DNA from: Microbacterium gubbeenense DSM 15944 | GTDB lineage: Bacteria > Actinomycetota > Actinomycetes > Actinomycetales > Microbacteriaceae | Assembly (NCBI RefSeq): GCF_000422745.1 | Contig: NZ_KE383914.1 | Span: 228,686-292,685, forward strand | Direction: 5' to 3' | DNA length: 64,000 nucleotides | Shown here: one piece after another, positions 18,725 to 27,209 of the stretch | How the letters are laid out: every line of letters begins with the position of its first letter | How positions within the stretch are numbered: position 1 is the stretch's first letter | Made by a program: the position numbers and the translations under genes | The notes under the pieces: generated by a model | Seen by the model: only the letters and a program-made list of their open reading frames with translations | Databases searched by the model: none | What the model was told of the DNA's origin: nothing

Positions 18725-18812
18725 TGGCGGTGACGGCGGGATTTGAACCCGCGGTAGGTTGCCCTACACAACATTTCGAGTGTTGTACCTTCGGCCGCTC
18801 GGACACGTCACC
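18725..18812 (-). tRNA. tRNA-Ser (anticodon CGA)
   Basis: Class II tRNA, 88 nt including an encoded CCA. The acceptor stem is GGTGACG/CGTCACC with discriminator G. The anticodon stem is CAACA/TGTTG with loop CTCGAAA, giving CGA (reads UCG). A long variable arm is present, and the T-arm contains GGTTCAAATCC. It is followed on the minus strand by the hairpin at 18674-18722. Confidence 0.95.
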
Positions 18813-18928
18813 GAGATCAAGCTTACGGATCGGTGACCAACGCACAAAATCTGGTGGCTGGGGATCGGCTGAGGGCGCGTCGCCTCGACGTAAATGTTCG
18901 ATCATGTGCGTTATGCGAAAAAAGTCCC

Positions 18929-18956
18929 TTGACGTGCGTTTGTGAGTGCCTATTGA
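18929..18956 (+). promoter_or_regulatory. candidate promoter of the GH59-like gene
   Basis: TTGACG (18929-18934) and TATTGA (18951-18956) are 16 bases apart. This would give a 5' leader of roughly 80 nt before ATG 19046. The -35 is good, the -10 weak. Confidence 0.3.
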
Positions 18957-19045
18957 CTGTGTCGCGTAACGACCAACATTTCGCGCCCGACGAAGGGCGC
19001 TCAGGCTGCGCGGCAGTGGTGCCGCCGACCACATGGAGATCCGAC

Positions 19046-22000
19046 ATGACCTCGAAGAGACGTTCACGCCCCGCCGCCCGACGCGGAGCACGGTGGCGGG
19101 TGACGACCGTCGGGGTTGCATCGGCCATGGCGCTCGGCGGTATCGCGGCTCCCTTCTCTGCGACGGCGGCGACGGCGGATCCGGTTCAGGTCGCGGTGAC
19201 AGGTGCGGACGTCGCCGCGGCCGCGGAGAACCGCAATGGGCTCACGTTCAAAGGGTTCGGCGTGCTCTCGGCGAACTCGACGAGCGCGCTGCTGATGGAC
19301 TACAAGGCCGCGCAGCCCGAGAAGTACTGGGAGCTGCTGACGACGCTCTACGGCGGCGATCGCCCGATCATGAACACCGTCAAGATCGAGATGGGCAACG
19401 ACCGCAACACGTCGACCGGGCCCAACGCCGCGACCATGCGCAGCCGCGACGAGTACCCGAACGTGCTGCGCGAGCCGGGCTTCCAATTCGCCGCCGACGC
19501 GCAACTGGTCGCCGACGGCGACATCCACCTCAGCATCCTCCGGTGGGCCACTCCCGCCTGGGTCGCCGACAAGGCCGACGAGTACATCTGGTTCAAGAAC
19601 ACGGCTCTCGCGGCGTACCGCGAGTACGGCATCATGGTCGATTCGATCAACCCCGACTACAACGAGACGCACGACCCGAACGCCGCCGTGTACAAAGAGT
19701 TCTCCGCGAAGCTGCGCGCCGACGAGGCCGGCTACGAGGGCGCGACGGCGGAGGATCCGAACAACGGGTACGCATCGGCCGAGGAGAAGAGTCTGCTGCA
19801 GGCAGTGCAGACCGTCGCGGGCGACACCGTGGGAACTCCGCCGACCGCGTTCGGCGACCAGCTCACGGATCCCGACGACTCGTCATTGCGCGACGCGGTC
19901 GACATCATGGGCTTCCACTACAGCAGCGGCGACGACGCCAACGCGAACATGACGAAGGCCGCCGAGCAGCTCGACATGGAGGTCTGGAACTCGGAGGGGC
20001 AGGCCACCTTCTCGAACTCGGCCGATCGCCCGCACAACACCAACGACGACGGTGTGGGCGGTGCCGGAACGGGCATCGGCGGCGTGAACAGCGCGCTCGA
20101 AATGGCCAACTGGATCACGACGGGCTTCGACGCATCTCGCCGCACGATGACGATCTACCAGCCGGCGATCGGCTCGTTCTACGATGGCTTCCAGTACTCC
20201 TCGAAGGAGCTCGTCAGCGCTCGGGACCCGTGGTCGGGGTGGCTGTACTACGACGCTGGACTTGCCGTTCTGCAGCACTTCACGCAGTTCGCGACCCTCG
20301 GGTGGGAGAACGCGACGGGTGCCGCCGACGCGAACGGGATCTGGCGCGCGATCCCGCAGGCTTCGGACAGCGGGCTCGGCCGCGGAAACCCGCCGAGCGG
20401 CGCACGCGAGGGCGGCGACTCGTATACGACGCTCGCCGCGCCGGACGCGACGGACTTCTCGACGGTCATCGTGAACGACAGTTCGTTCACTCGCACGTAC
20501 GAGATCACGGCGAGTGATCTCGACCTGGGCGACGATGCCGCGATGGAGGTCTGGGAGACGCGCGCGGCAGACACCGGAGACACATACGACGCGAACTACG
20601 TCGCGCCCATCGACGAGGTCACGGCCGACGATGGCGGTACCTACACCGTCACCGTCAAGCCATGGTCGACCGTCACCGCGACTACGCTGGATCTCGCCGA
20701 GGCATCTGACGGAGTGCTGACACCGCGCGAGGGGGCGGGAAACAAGCTCCCGACCTCGCCCGAGTACACCGCGGAAGACGGCGGCCGCGATGTGCTCGAT
20801 ACCGATGCGGCAGGCGTCGTCAATGGCGTGACGGACGACGACGTACTCTATGCCGACGACTTCGATTACGCGGAAGAGGGCGCGATCCTCACCTACGACC
20901 CGGAGTCGGGCGAACTCGTCGACTCCGGTGATTCGTACCTCGAATCCCGGGGCGCGAAGGCGAAGCTCGACGGCACGCCCGGCGCGACCGCTGAGAGCGC
21001 AGGCGCGACGCCGCGCTACACGAACGACACGAACGGTGCGTTCGAATCGGTCGCGACAGCGGATCCGGAGCACGATCGGGTGCTGCGTCAGCAGATCGGT
21101 CCGGACATGGTGGGCAGCGCCTGGAACGGCGGCGATCCGAAGACGACGATCGGCGACTCGCGCTGGGCGAACTACACGGTCTCGACCGATGTGCTGTTCG
21201 AGCCGGGCAGCGACCAGTACGCGACGCTCGGCGCGCGCGAGCAGGGCGGCACCTCCAACGGACAGAACGTCTCGGCCGCCGAGCTGCGCGTGGATCCGAC
21301 CGGCGCGTGGGAGCTTCAGCGATACGGCGATACGGTCGCGAGCGGTCTCGCCTCCGACACCGAGGGTGCCGACTTCCAGACCGGCTCCGATGTCTGGAAC
21401 ACTCTCGCGGTTCGCGTCGCGGGCGACACCTACACCGCGTTCATCAACGGTGCGCAGGTCGCCGAGTACGTCGATCCGTCCCCGCAGGCGACCGGCCGAA
21501 TCCAGCTCGGATCGTCGTTCGGATTCACCCAGTTCGACAACCTGAAGGTCACGCCGCTCGACGGGTACACCCCGTACTACACGGACGTCATCGACGGCAT
21601 GCATCAGAGCAGCTGGGCCGACACGTCGGCGCCCGTGCTCTCGTTCGACGACAACTGGAGCCACCTCAACGGCCAAGGAATGTACGAGTGGCAGCGCACG
21701 CGAAACGCCAGCACGGGCAATGGTGCGACCATGAGCTACACCTTCTCGGGAACCGGACTCGACCTCATCGGCAGCAACACGGGTGAGGCGCTGATGAACG
21801 TCAGCGTCGACGGTGAACCGGTGCTCCGGAATGCCCCGACGCTCCAGGCGGGCACCGAGAAGACCGCTCTGCACCTGCGCGGGCTGGCAGACGCCGAGCA
21901 CACAGTCGAGTTCCAGACGGCGAACGACGCTGAGTTCAACGTCGACGCGGTCGGCGTGGTCAAGGCGATGGCAGACTCCTCCCACGTCGATCTCGCGACG

Positions 22001-23164
22001 CTGAACGAGGCGATCGCCGCGGGCGAGAAGCTCGATTCCGAGGGGCACGACCCCGAGAAGTGGGCGGTCGTTCGAACGACGCTCGATGCGGCGCAGTCGG
22101 CTGCCGCGGATCCTGCGGCGTACAGTCTCGACGCCGAGGGCGCGCAGGCGCTCGCGAACCGCCTCGACCGCGCGGTCGAGCAGCTGACCGCGCGCGACAT
22201 CGTGAAGATCGGGCTCGCGGGTTCGGTGAGCATCGACCAGCAGTTGCCGGAGACGGTCCCCGTCGACGGCGACGAGCGCGCGGTGACCTGGGACCAGGAA
22301 TCGATCGATGCGCCCCGCGAGGCGTACGAAACGCTCGCCGTGAGCGGTGTGCTCGACGAGCGCACGGCGGTCGAGGCCGAGTACGAGATCGTGCCGGACG
22401 GGATCCGGTACTTCATCGACGGGGGAACCGCAGGTGAGGACTCGCCGCAGTACGCTGCCGTCGCGAGTTCCTTCCCCTCCCTGCTGAACGATGCGGTGGA
22501 CCGCGCATCCGACTCGGCGGACGCGTGGGGCCACATCGTTGACGGCATGAATGTGAAGGAAGGAGAGGACCTGCGCGACAAGTACTCGACCGGCCTCTGG
22601 CAGGCGACGAAGGATCTGCAGTACCGACTGCCGCTCGAGGCCGGCACGTACACGCTGACGGCCGGATTCAACGAGTGGTGGGGCGTGAACCGCCCGATGA
22701 CCCAGTCGGTATCTGTGGGCGGAGAAGAACTCGCCGCCGCCGACGTCGCGCTGTCCGCTTCGAACGACCGGGTCGCGGCAGAACTCACCTTCACCCTCGA
22801 GGAGGCGGCTACGGTCGACTATCTCGTGACCGGCGAGAGCTCTGATCCCGTGATCTCGTGGCTCGCAGTGGCGGGGGAGACGGACGACGCTCTGGCGATC
22901 GAGTCGGAGGTCGCGACGCGGACGGTCGGCAAGAAGGCCTTCATCGTCGCGTCGGTGACGAACGCGTCGGATCAGGTCGCGGACATCACGGTGACCACCG
23001 AGTACGGCGAGAAGCGTCGCCGCAACGTTGCGCCGGGCACCACCATCTCGATGGTGTTCAACTCGCGACTGGTCCAGCTTCCTGCGGGTGAGATCACCGT
23101 GACGGGGGCGGGCGAGGACGGGGCGGAGTACTCGGCCACGGTGCCGTACGACGCGGTGGAATAG
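19046..23164 (+). CDS. secreted multidomain glycoside hydrolase, GH59-like
   Basis: Very large exported glycosidase, 1372 residues. The signal peptide is residues 1-45 (Arg-rich start, hydrophobic core, SATAATADP cleavage region). The catalytic TIM-barrel domain (about 60-500) begins NGLTFKGFGVLSAN, like galactocerebrosidase (GH59). Candidate catalytic residues are Glu207 (PDYNETHDP, acid/base) and Glu317 (VWNSEGQATF, nucleophile). A concanavalin-like lectin domain follows (about 610-850), then a galactose-binding-like module (about 860-980), a FIVAR-type three-helix segment (about 985-1060) and a bacterial Ig-like domain (about 1065-1110). C-terminal carbohydrate-binding-like modules end the protein; no sortase signal is seen. 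ATG at 19046 follows GGAGA. A beta-galactoside substrate is inferred. Confidence 0.82.
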   Translation: MTSKRRSRPAARRGARWRVTTVGVASAMALGGIAAPFSATAATADPVQVAVTGADVAAAAENRNGLTFKGFGVLSANSTSALLMDYKAAQPEKYWELLTTLYGGDRPIMNTVKIEMGNDRNTSTGPNAATMRSRDEYPNVLREPGFQFAADAQLVADGDIHLSILRWATPAWVADKADEYIWFKNTALAAYREYGIMVDSINPDYNETHDPNAAVYKEFSAKLRADEAGYEGATAEDPNNGYASAEEKSLLQAVQTVAGDTVGTPPTAFGDQLTDPDDSSLRDAVDIMGFHYSSGDDANANMTKAAEQLDMEVWNSEGQATFSNSADRPHNTNDDGVGGAGTGIGGVNSALEMANWITTGFDASRRTMTIYQPAIGSFYDGFQYSSKELVSARDPWSGWLYYDAGLAVLQHFTQFATLGWENATGAADANGIWRAIPQASDSGLGRGNPPSGAREGGDSYTTLAAPDATDFSTVIVNDSSFTRTYEITASDLDLGDDAAMEVWETRAADTGDTYDANYVAPIDEVTADDGGTYTVTVKPWSTVTATTLDLAEASDGVLTPREGAGNKLPTSPEYTAEDGGRDVLDTDAAGVVNGVTDDDVLYADDFDYAEEGAILTYDPESGELVDSGDSYLESRGAKAKLDGTPGATAESAGATPRYTNDTNGAFESVATADPEHDRVLRQQIGPDMVGSAWNGGDPKTTIGDSRWANYTVSTDVLFEPGSDQYATLGAREQGGTSNGQNVSAAELRVDPTGAWELQRYGDTVASGLASDTEGADFQTGSDVWNTLAVRVAGDTYTAFINGAQVAEYVDPSPQATGRIQLGSSFGFTQFDNLKVTPLDGYTPYYTDVIDGMHQSSWADTSAPVLSFDDNWSHLNGQGMYEWQRTRNASTGNGATMSYTFSGTGLDLIGSNTGEALMNVSVDGEPVLRNAPTLQAGTEKTALHLRGLADAEHTVEFQTANDAEFNVDAVGVVKAMADSSHVDLATLNEAIAAGEKLDSEGHDPEKWAVVRTTLDAAQSAAADPAAYSLDAEGAQALANRLDRAVEQLTARDIVKIGLAGSVSIDQQLPETVPVDGDERAVTWDQESIDAPREAYETLAVSGVLDERTAVEAEYEIVPDGIRYFIDGGTAGEDSPQYAAVASSFPSLLNDAVDRASDSADAWGHIVDGMNVKEGEDLRDKYSTGLWQATKDLQYRLPLEAGTYTLTAGFNEWWGVNRPMTQSVSVGGEELAAADVALSASNDRVAAELTFTLEEAATVDYLVTGESSDPVISWLAVAGETDDALAIESEVATRTVGKKAFIVASVTNASDQVADITVTTEYGEKRRRNVAPGTTISMVFNSRLVQLPAGEITVTGAGEDGAEYSATVPYDAVE

Positions 23165-23183
23165 ACCGCGACCGAACGAAGCA

Positions 23184-23215
23184 GCGGGCGCCGACCCTTC
23201 AAGGTCGGCGCCCGC
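23184..23215 (+). terminator. terminator hairpin after GH59-like gene
   Basis: Perfect 13-bp stem GCGGGCGCCGACC / GGTCGGCGCCCGC with a CTTCAA loop, 20 nt after the stop. No T-run follows. It also lies just beyond the end of the minus-strand small ORF at 23235. Confidence 0.75.
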
Positions 23216-23234
23216 AGTTGACGCTCAGTAAGGC

Positions 23235-23327
23235 CTACGCCTCGCCCTCCGCCTGGGAGGGGTGCTTCTCGAACCACAGGGGGCGGCCGAGGAACAGGTC
23301 TGCATCGCAGTCGTAGAGCTCGTTCAT
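23235..23327 (-). CDS. 30-residue miniprotein behind ThDP enzyme, novel
   Basis: Short ORF of 30 codons plus stop, beginning MNELYDCDADLF, with a central GRPLWFEKHP and an acidic end (EGEA). It starts 29 nt after the stop of the acetolactate-synthase-like gene. It has one of the best ribosome-binding sites in the window (GAGGAG, six bases before ATG), which is the main reason to call it. Composition (2 Trp/Phe clusters, one Cys, no hydrophobic helix) argues for a soluble partner or peptide. I recognise no family. Confidence 0.55.
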   Translation of the reverse strand: MNELYDCDADLFLGRPLWFEKHPSQAEGEA

Positions 23328-23356
23328 GGTGTTCTCCTCTTCATTGGGGATGCGGA

Positions 23357-25024
23357 TCAGTACGCCTGGGCGCGCTGCTCCACGATCAGGTGGATGAGGG
23401 CGAAGCGGCCCTCACGGGTAGCCGCGAGCGCGTCGGCGACGGCACGCGGAATCTGGGATTCGTCTTCGACGCGCACGCCGTATCCGCCGAACGCGACGGC
23501 CATGGCGGCGAAGTCGGGGTTGACCAGCTGCGTGCCCGATACGCGATCGGGGTGCTGGCGCTCCTGGTGGGTGCGGATCGTGCCGTACTCGGCGTTGTCC
23601 ATCACGACGACGAGCGGCGTCGCGCCGTACTGTCGTGCGGTCGCGAGCTCCTGGCCGTTCATGAGGAACTCGCCGTCGCCGGCGATGGTCACGACCTGGC
23701 GCTCGGGGAACTCGAGCGATGCCGCAACGGCCGAGGGGATCGAGTACCCCATGGATCCGTTGCCCGCGCTGACCATCGCGGGGTACTGCCGCACGGGGAA
23801 ATAGCGGTGCGCCCAGTTGGTGTGCTCACCGGCGCCGAGCGTGACGATCGCGTCGTCGTCGAGCGCCGGCACGAGGTGCGCCATCAGTGAATCCATGCGG
23901 GCGGGGCCGGTCATGCCCGGCTCCGGCAGTGCGGCGAACGACTCCTGCTGTGCGCGCATCTTCGCGGTCCAGGTGCTCCACTCGGCGTGCGGTTCGATGT
24001 CGAGCGCAACGAGATCCCGCACGAACGACGCGGGCTTCGCCACGATCTGGTGCGAAACGGCGCCCGAGCGACCGCGCAGCATCGGATCCATCGACACGAG
24101 GAAATTCGTGCTCGCCCAGTCCTGCCGGGCGATGTAGCTCGTGAGCACGTCGCCCGGCAGCGTGCCGATGAAGATCACGAGGTCCGTCTCGGCGAACAGA
24201 TCGTACGTCGGCTTCGGGCGTCCGTAGCCGACCGGACCGACGTAGCTCGGCGAGTCCCAGCTGACGACGCCCTCGGTGCGCCACTCGGCGGCCGCGGCGA
24301 TCCCCGCGTGCTCGAGCCAGCCCGTGAGCAGGTTGGATGCCTCGGGCGTCCAGTCGCTGCCGCCGGTGACGACGAGGGGTTTCTGCGCGGATCCGAGCGC
24401 GTCGCGCAGGGCGGTCGCGTCACTGCGCGAAATGCCGCCCGTCGCGACGGGGATCGGCGGGTACTGCGTGACCGCGATGCGCTCGCGGATGATGTCTTCG
24501 GGCAGCCCCACAACGACGGGTCCGGGTCGGCCCGACCGGGCGGCGAAGAGCGCCTCGGTCGTGATCTCGCTCGCGCGCTCGGCGGAATCGAGCACGAACA
24601 CGCGCTTCGCACCGCGTTCGAACCAACCCTGGATGTCGAACTCCTGGAACGCCTCGCGCTGACGGTGCGGCTTGGGGATGAGGCCGATGAACAGCACGAC
24701 GGGCGTCGAGTCCTGCCATGCGGCATGGATCCCGACGAGCGCGTTCGCGGCGCCCGGACCGCGGGTGACCATCACGATCCCGGGCAGGTCGGAGAGCTTG
24801 CCCTCGGCGTCGGCCATGTACGCCGCGCCACCCTCCTGGCGCGTGACGATCGTGTCGATCGACGAGCCATGCAGTCCGTCGAGCACCTCGAGGTAGCTCT
24901 CGCCCGGAACGACGTACGCGCGAGGGATCCCGTGCTCCTCCAACGTGCGAACGATCGCGTGCCCCGCCGTCTCGGTCGCGACGAGCTCGCGGGTGTCGGA
25001 GGGGCCGTTCAGCAGATCGGTCAC
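23357..25024 (-). CDS. ThDP-dependent acetolactate-synthase-like enzyme
   Basis: Thiamine-diphosphate enzyme of 555 residues with the three-domain POX/ALS fold. The activating Glu is in VVPGESYLEVLDG (near residue 43). RQEGGAAYMADAEGKL and VTRGPGAANA follow in the Pyr domain. The ThDP/Mg motif is GDGEFLMNGQE to VVMDN in the C-terminal domain. It is closest in style to acetolactate synthase large-subunit homologues that lie outside ilv operons; no small regulatory subunit gene is adjacent, so a 2-oxoacid decarboxylase or lyase role is equally possible. The GTG start has GGAG five bases upstream. A 30-codon ORF follows in the same transcript. Confidence 0.85.
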   Translation of the reverse strand: MTDLLNGPSDTRELVATETAGHAIVRTLEEHGIPRAYVVPGESYLEVLDGLHGSSIDTIVTRQEGGAAYMADAEGKLSDLPGIVMVTRGPGAANALVGIHAAWQDSTPVVLFIGLIPKPHRQREAFQEFDIQGWFERGAKRVFVLDSAERASEITTEALFAARSGRPGPVVVGLPEDIIRERIAVTQYPPIPVATGGISRSDATALRDALGSAQKPLVVTGGSDWTPEASNLLTGWLEHAGIAAAAEWRTEGVVSWDSPSYVGPVGYGRPKPTYDLFAETDLVIFIGTLPGDVLTSYIARQDWASTNFLVSMDPMLRGRSGAVSHQIVAKPASFVRDLVALDIEPHAEWSTWTAKMRAQQESFAALPEPGMTGPARMDSLMAHLVPALDDDAIVTLGAGEHTNWAHRYFPVRQYPAMVSAGNGSMGYSIPSAVAASLEFPERQVVTIAGDGEFLMNGQELATARQYGATPLVVVMDNAEYGTIRTHQERQHPDRVSGTQLVNPDFAAMAVAFGGYGVRVEDESQIPRAVADALAATREGRFALIHLIVEQRAQAY

Positions 25025-25131
25025 GGGGGCTCCATTGCACTCGGAGAATTGGTGTTTCTCCGATGATGCCCCGGTATCGAGCGTCTTACTGCGACAATTC
25101 CTGCGTAAGAATTGCCGTTCTTATGGATCCG

Positions 25132-26403
25132 TTAGGACGTGGCGACGGCCGCCGCAATGTCGGATCGGAACTGGCCGCCCTCGAGGCGGATGAGCCCGAT
25201 CGCCGCGTACGCGCGCTCGCGCGCCTCGGCGAACGTGGATCCCGTGCCCACGACGTTCAGCACACGGCCGCCCGTCGTGATCAGTCTGCCGTCCTGGTTG
25301 GCCGTTGCGGCGTGCGTGATGTGCACACCGTCGACCTGCTCGGCCTCGTCGAGGCCGCTGATCTCGCGCCCCGTGACGGTCGCCGCGGGGTATCCCTCGC
25401 TCGCGAGCACGACGGTGACCGCGACCTCATCGCTGAATGCCGGCGCCGCGTGATCCTCGAGCGTGCCGTTCGCGGACGCCATCAGCAGCTCGGCGAGCGG
25501 CGTCTCGAGGCGCGGCAGCACGATCTGCGTCTCGGGATCGCCGAAGCGCGCGTTGAACTCGATCACACGCACGCCCTGCTCGGTGAGGATCAGGCCCGCG
25601 TAGAGCAGGCCGATAAAAGGTGTCCCATCGCGGTCGAGCTCGCGGATGACGGGCTCGGCGACGGTGCGGGTGACCTCGTCGACGAAGGCCTCGACGCTGC
25701 CGAAGCCGTCGGTGAGCCAGGGGAGCGGGGAGTATGCGCCCATGCCGCCGGTGTTCGGCCCGCGGTCACCGTCGAGCGCGCGCTTGAAGTCCTGCGCGGG
25801 CGCGAGCGGGCGCACGGTGTCGCCGTCGCTGAGGAAGAAGAGCGACACCTCGGGGCCGGAGAGGAACTCCTCCACCAGCACCGGCCCGTGCGGGAGGTAG
25901 GTCGACGCGTGCTCGAGCGCGGCGGCGCGATCCTCGGTCACGATGACGCCCTTGCCCGCCGCGAGGCCGTCGGCCTTCACGACGTACGGCGCGCCGAACT
26001 CGTCGAGCGCCGCGGCGGTCTCGTCGATCGTGCGGGTGTGCGCGGCTCGCCCCGTGGGCACGTTCGCGTTCTCCATGATCCGCTTCGCGAACGCCTTGGA
26101 TCCCTCGAGCTGCGCGGCCTGCTTGCCCGGGCCGAACACGGGGATCCCGCGCTCGCGCAGCGAATCGGCGACGCCCGCCACGAGCGGCGCTTCCGGCCCG
26201 ATCACGACGAGATCGACAGCCTGCGACTGTGCGTATTCGGTGACGGCACCGGGATCCATCATGTCGACGTCGACGAGCGTCGCGTCGCGCGCGATGCCGG
26301 CGTTGCCCGGCGCGGCGAGCACCTCGTGGTCGGCGCCTGCAGAGGTGAGGGCGAGGACGATGGCGTGCTCACGGGCACCCGAACCGAGAACGAGGATCTT
26401 CAC
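25132..26403 (-). CDS. purD: phosphoribosylamine-glycine ligase (PurD)
   Basis: GAR synthetase, second step of de novo purine synthesis: phosphoribosylamine + glycine + ATP. 423 residues with ATP-grasp architecture. It begins VKILVLGSGAREHAIV, has the glycine-rich KADGLAAGKGVIVTED in the ATP-grasp domain, GPEVSLFFLSDG, and the signature RFGDPETQ near residue 290. GTG at 26403 is chosen because the family begins exactly there. The apparent GAAGGG is too close to act as an RBS, but TACTCT lies six bases upstream, indicating a leaderless transcript. It is divergent from the sterol-carrier gene that leads to purM and purF. Confidence 0.97.
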   Translation of the reverse strand: MKILVLGSGAREHAIVLALTSAGADHEVLAAPGNAGIARDATLVDVDMMDPGAVTEYAQSQAVDLVVIGPEAPLVAGVADSLRERGIPVFGPGKQAAQLEGSKAFAKRIMENANVPTGRAAHTRTIDETAAALDEFGAPYVVKADGLAAGKGVIVTEDRAAALEHASTYLPHGPVLVEEFLSGPEVSLFFLSDGDTVRPLAPAQDFKRALDGDRGPNTGGMGAYSPLPWLTDGFGSVEAFVDEVTRTVAEPVIRELDRDGTPFIGLLYAGLILTEQGVRVIEFNARFGDPETQIVLPRLETPLAELLMASANGTLEDHAAPAFSDEVAVTVVLASEGYPAATVTGREISGLDEAEQVDGVHITHAATANQDGRLITTGGRVLNVVGTGSTFAEARERAYAAIGLIRLEGGQFRSDIAAAVATS

Positions 26404-26415
26404 CCCTTCAGAGTA
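26404..26415 (-). promoter_or_regulatory. -10 element of leaderless purD
   Basis: Minus-strand TACTCT (26415-26410) then GAAGGG then GTG 26403. The divergent gene's putative -10 (GAGAAT, 26446-26451) is about 30 bp away, so the two promoters are nearly back to back. Confidence 0.5.
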
Positions 26416-26456
26416 CCGGCGTGCCGCGATGCGCATTGACGGGGGAGAATGGGCCC

Positions 26457-26810
26457 ATGGCCCGCAGAATCGACACTGCAGACGGACGCTCGGCACTCGA
26501 CGCGGCTCGCGCCGACGCGCCCCCGCGCACCGCGACCGCCACGGCCGTGCGCTACCTCCTGCAGTTGCTCGAGGAGAAGGCGCCCGGCAAGAGCGTCGAG
26601 GTGCGGGTGCCGCCGTTCGGGGCCGTGCAGGTGATCCAGGGGCCGGCCCATACGCGCGGCACGCCGCCGAACGTCGTCGAGACCGACGCTATGACGTGGA
26701 TCGCGCTCGCCACGGGCGCGACGACCTGGCCGGACGCGATGGCGGCGGGTCGCATCTCGGCGTCGGGCACGCGCGCGGACATCTCGGATCTTCTTCCCGT
26801 CAGGTGGTGA
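26457..26810 (+). CDS. sterol-carrier (SCP2-like) family protein
   Basis: 117-residue small protein of the actinobacterial SCP-orthologue type. Typical segments are TATAVRYLLQLLEEKAPGKSVEVRVPPFGAVQ, GPAHTRGTPPNVVETDAMTWIALATG and ISASGTRADISDLLPV. The fold is expected to provide a lipid-binding pocket; the ligand is unknown. Such genes sit between purD and purM/purF in many actinobacteria. ATG 26457 has GAGAAT six bases upstream, so it may be leaderless. No enzyme motif is present. Confidence 0.85.
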   Translation: MARRIDTADGRSALDAARADAPPRTATATAVRYLLQLLEEKAPGKSVEVRVPPFGAVQVIQGPAHTRGTPPNVVETDAMTWIALATGATTWPDAMAAGRISASGTRADISDLLPVRW

Positions 26811-26855
26811 GGCAATGCCCCGACCACTCCCAGGGTGCGGTGGAAGACTGACGCC

Positions 26856-27200
26856 ATGGATGATGCGCATTCCGACGATGGGGCCACGCGCGTGACGCAT
26901 GCGCCCGCTTCCGCTGTGACGATCAGGCGCTCGCCGAAGTACGGCATCTTCCTCGCCCTCGGCATCGCCCTCGGCATCGTCGCCGCGATCATTCTCACCA
27001 CGGTGTTCGACGGCACGAGCGAGCCGAGTCCCTACACCGAGGTCAGCTACTCGCTCACGCAGGCGTTCGGTTTCATCCTGCTCTGGTGCATCCCCGCGGG
27101 CATCGCGATCATGATGATCCTCGCAATGATCCTCGACCGCATCAGCTCGCGCTCGCTGCGACAGACGATCGTGCAAGTCGACCGCGTCGACGAACGGTAA
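26856..27200 (+). CDS. two-TM membrane protein beside purM, unknown
   Basis: 114-residue protein. A short, acidic, His-containing cytoplasmic start is followed by TM1 at about 32-53 (YGIFLALGIALGIVAAIILTT) and TM2 at about 75-97 (GFILLWCIPAGIAIMMILAMIL), ending in a polar tail. No transport or catalytic motif is visible. Conserved small membrane genes occupy this place between the SCP gene and purM in related genomes, but the role is unknown. ATG at 26856 is chosen because the upstream in-frame ATG falls before the TM-adjacent basic segment without an RBS; AAGACT lies six bases upstream. Confidence 0.7.
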   Translation: MDDAHSDDGATRVTHAPASAVTIRRSPKYGIFLALGIALGIVAAIILTTVFDGTSEPSPYTEVSYSLTQAFGFILLWCIPAGIAIMMILAMILDRISSRSLRQTIVQVDRVDER

Positions 27201-27209
27201 CCTGGGTAG
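27198..27209 (+). promoter_or_regulatory. -10 element of leaderless purM
   Basis: TAACCT (27198-27203) overlaps the TAA stop of the preceding gene and lies six bases before GTG 27210. Confidence 0.5.
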
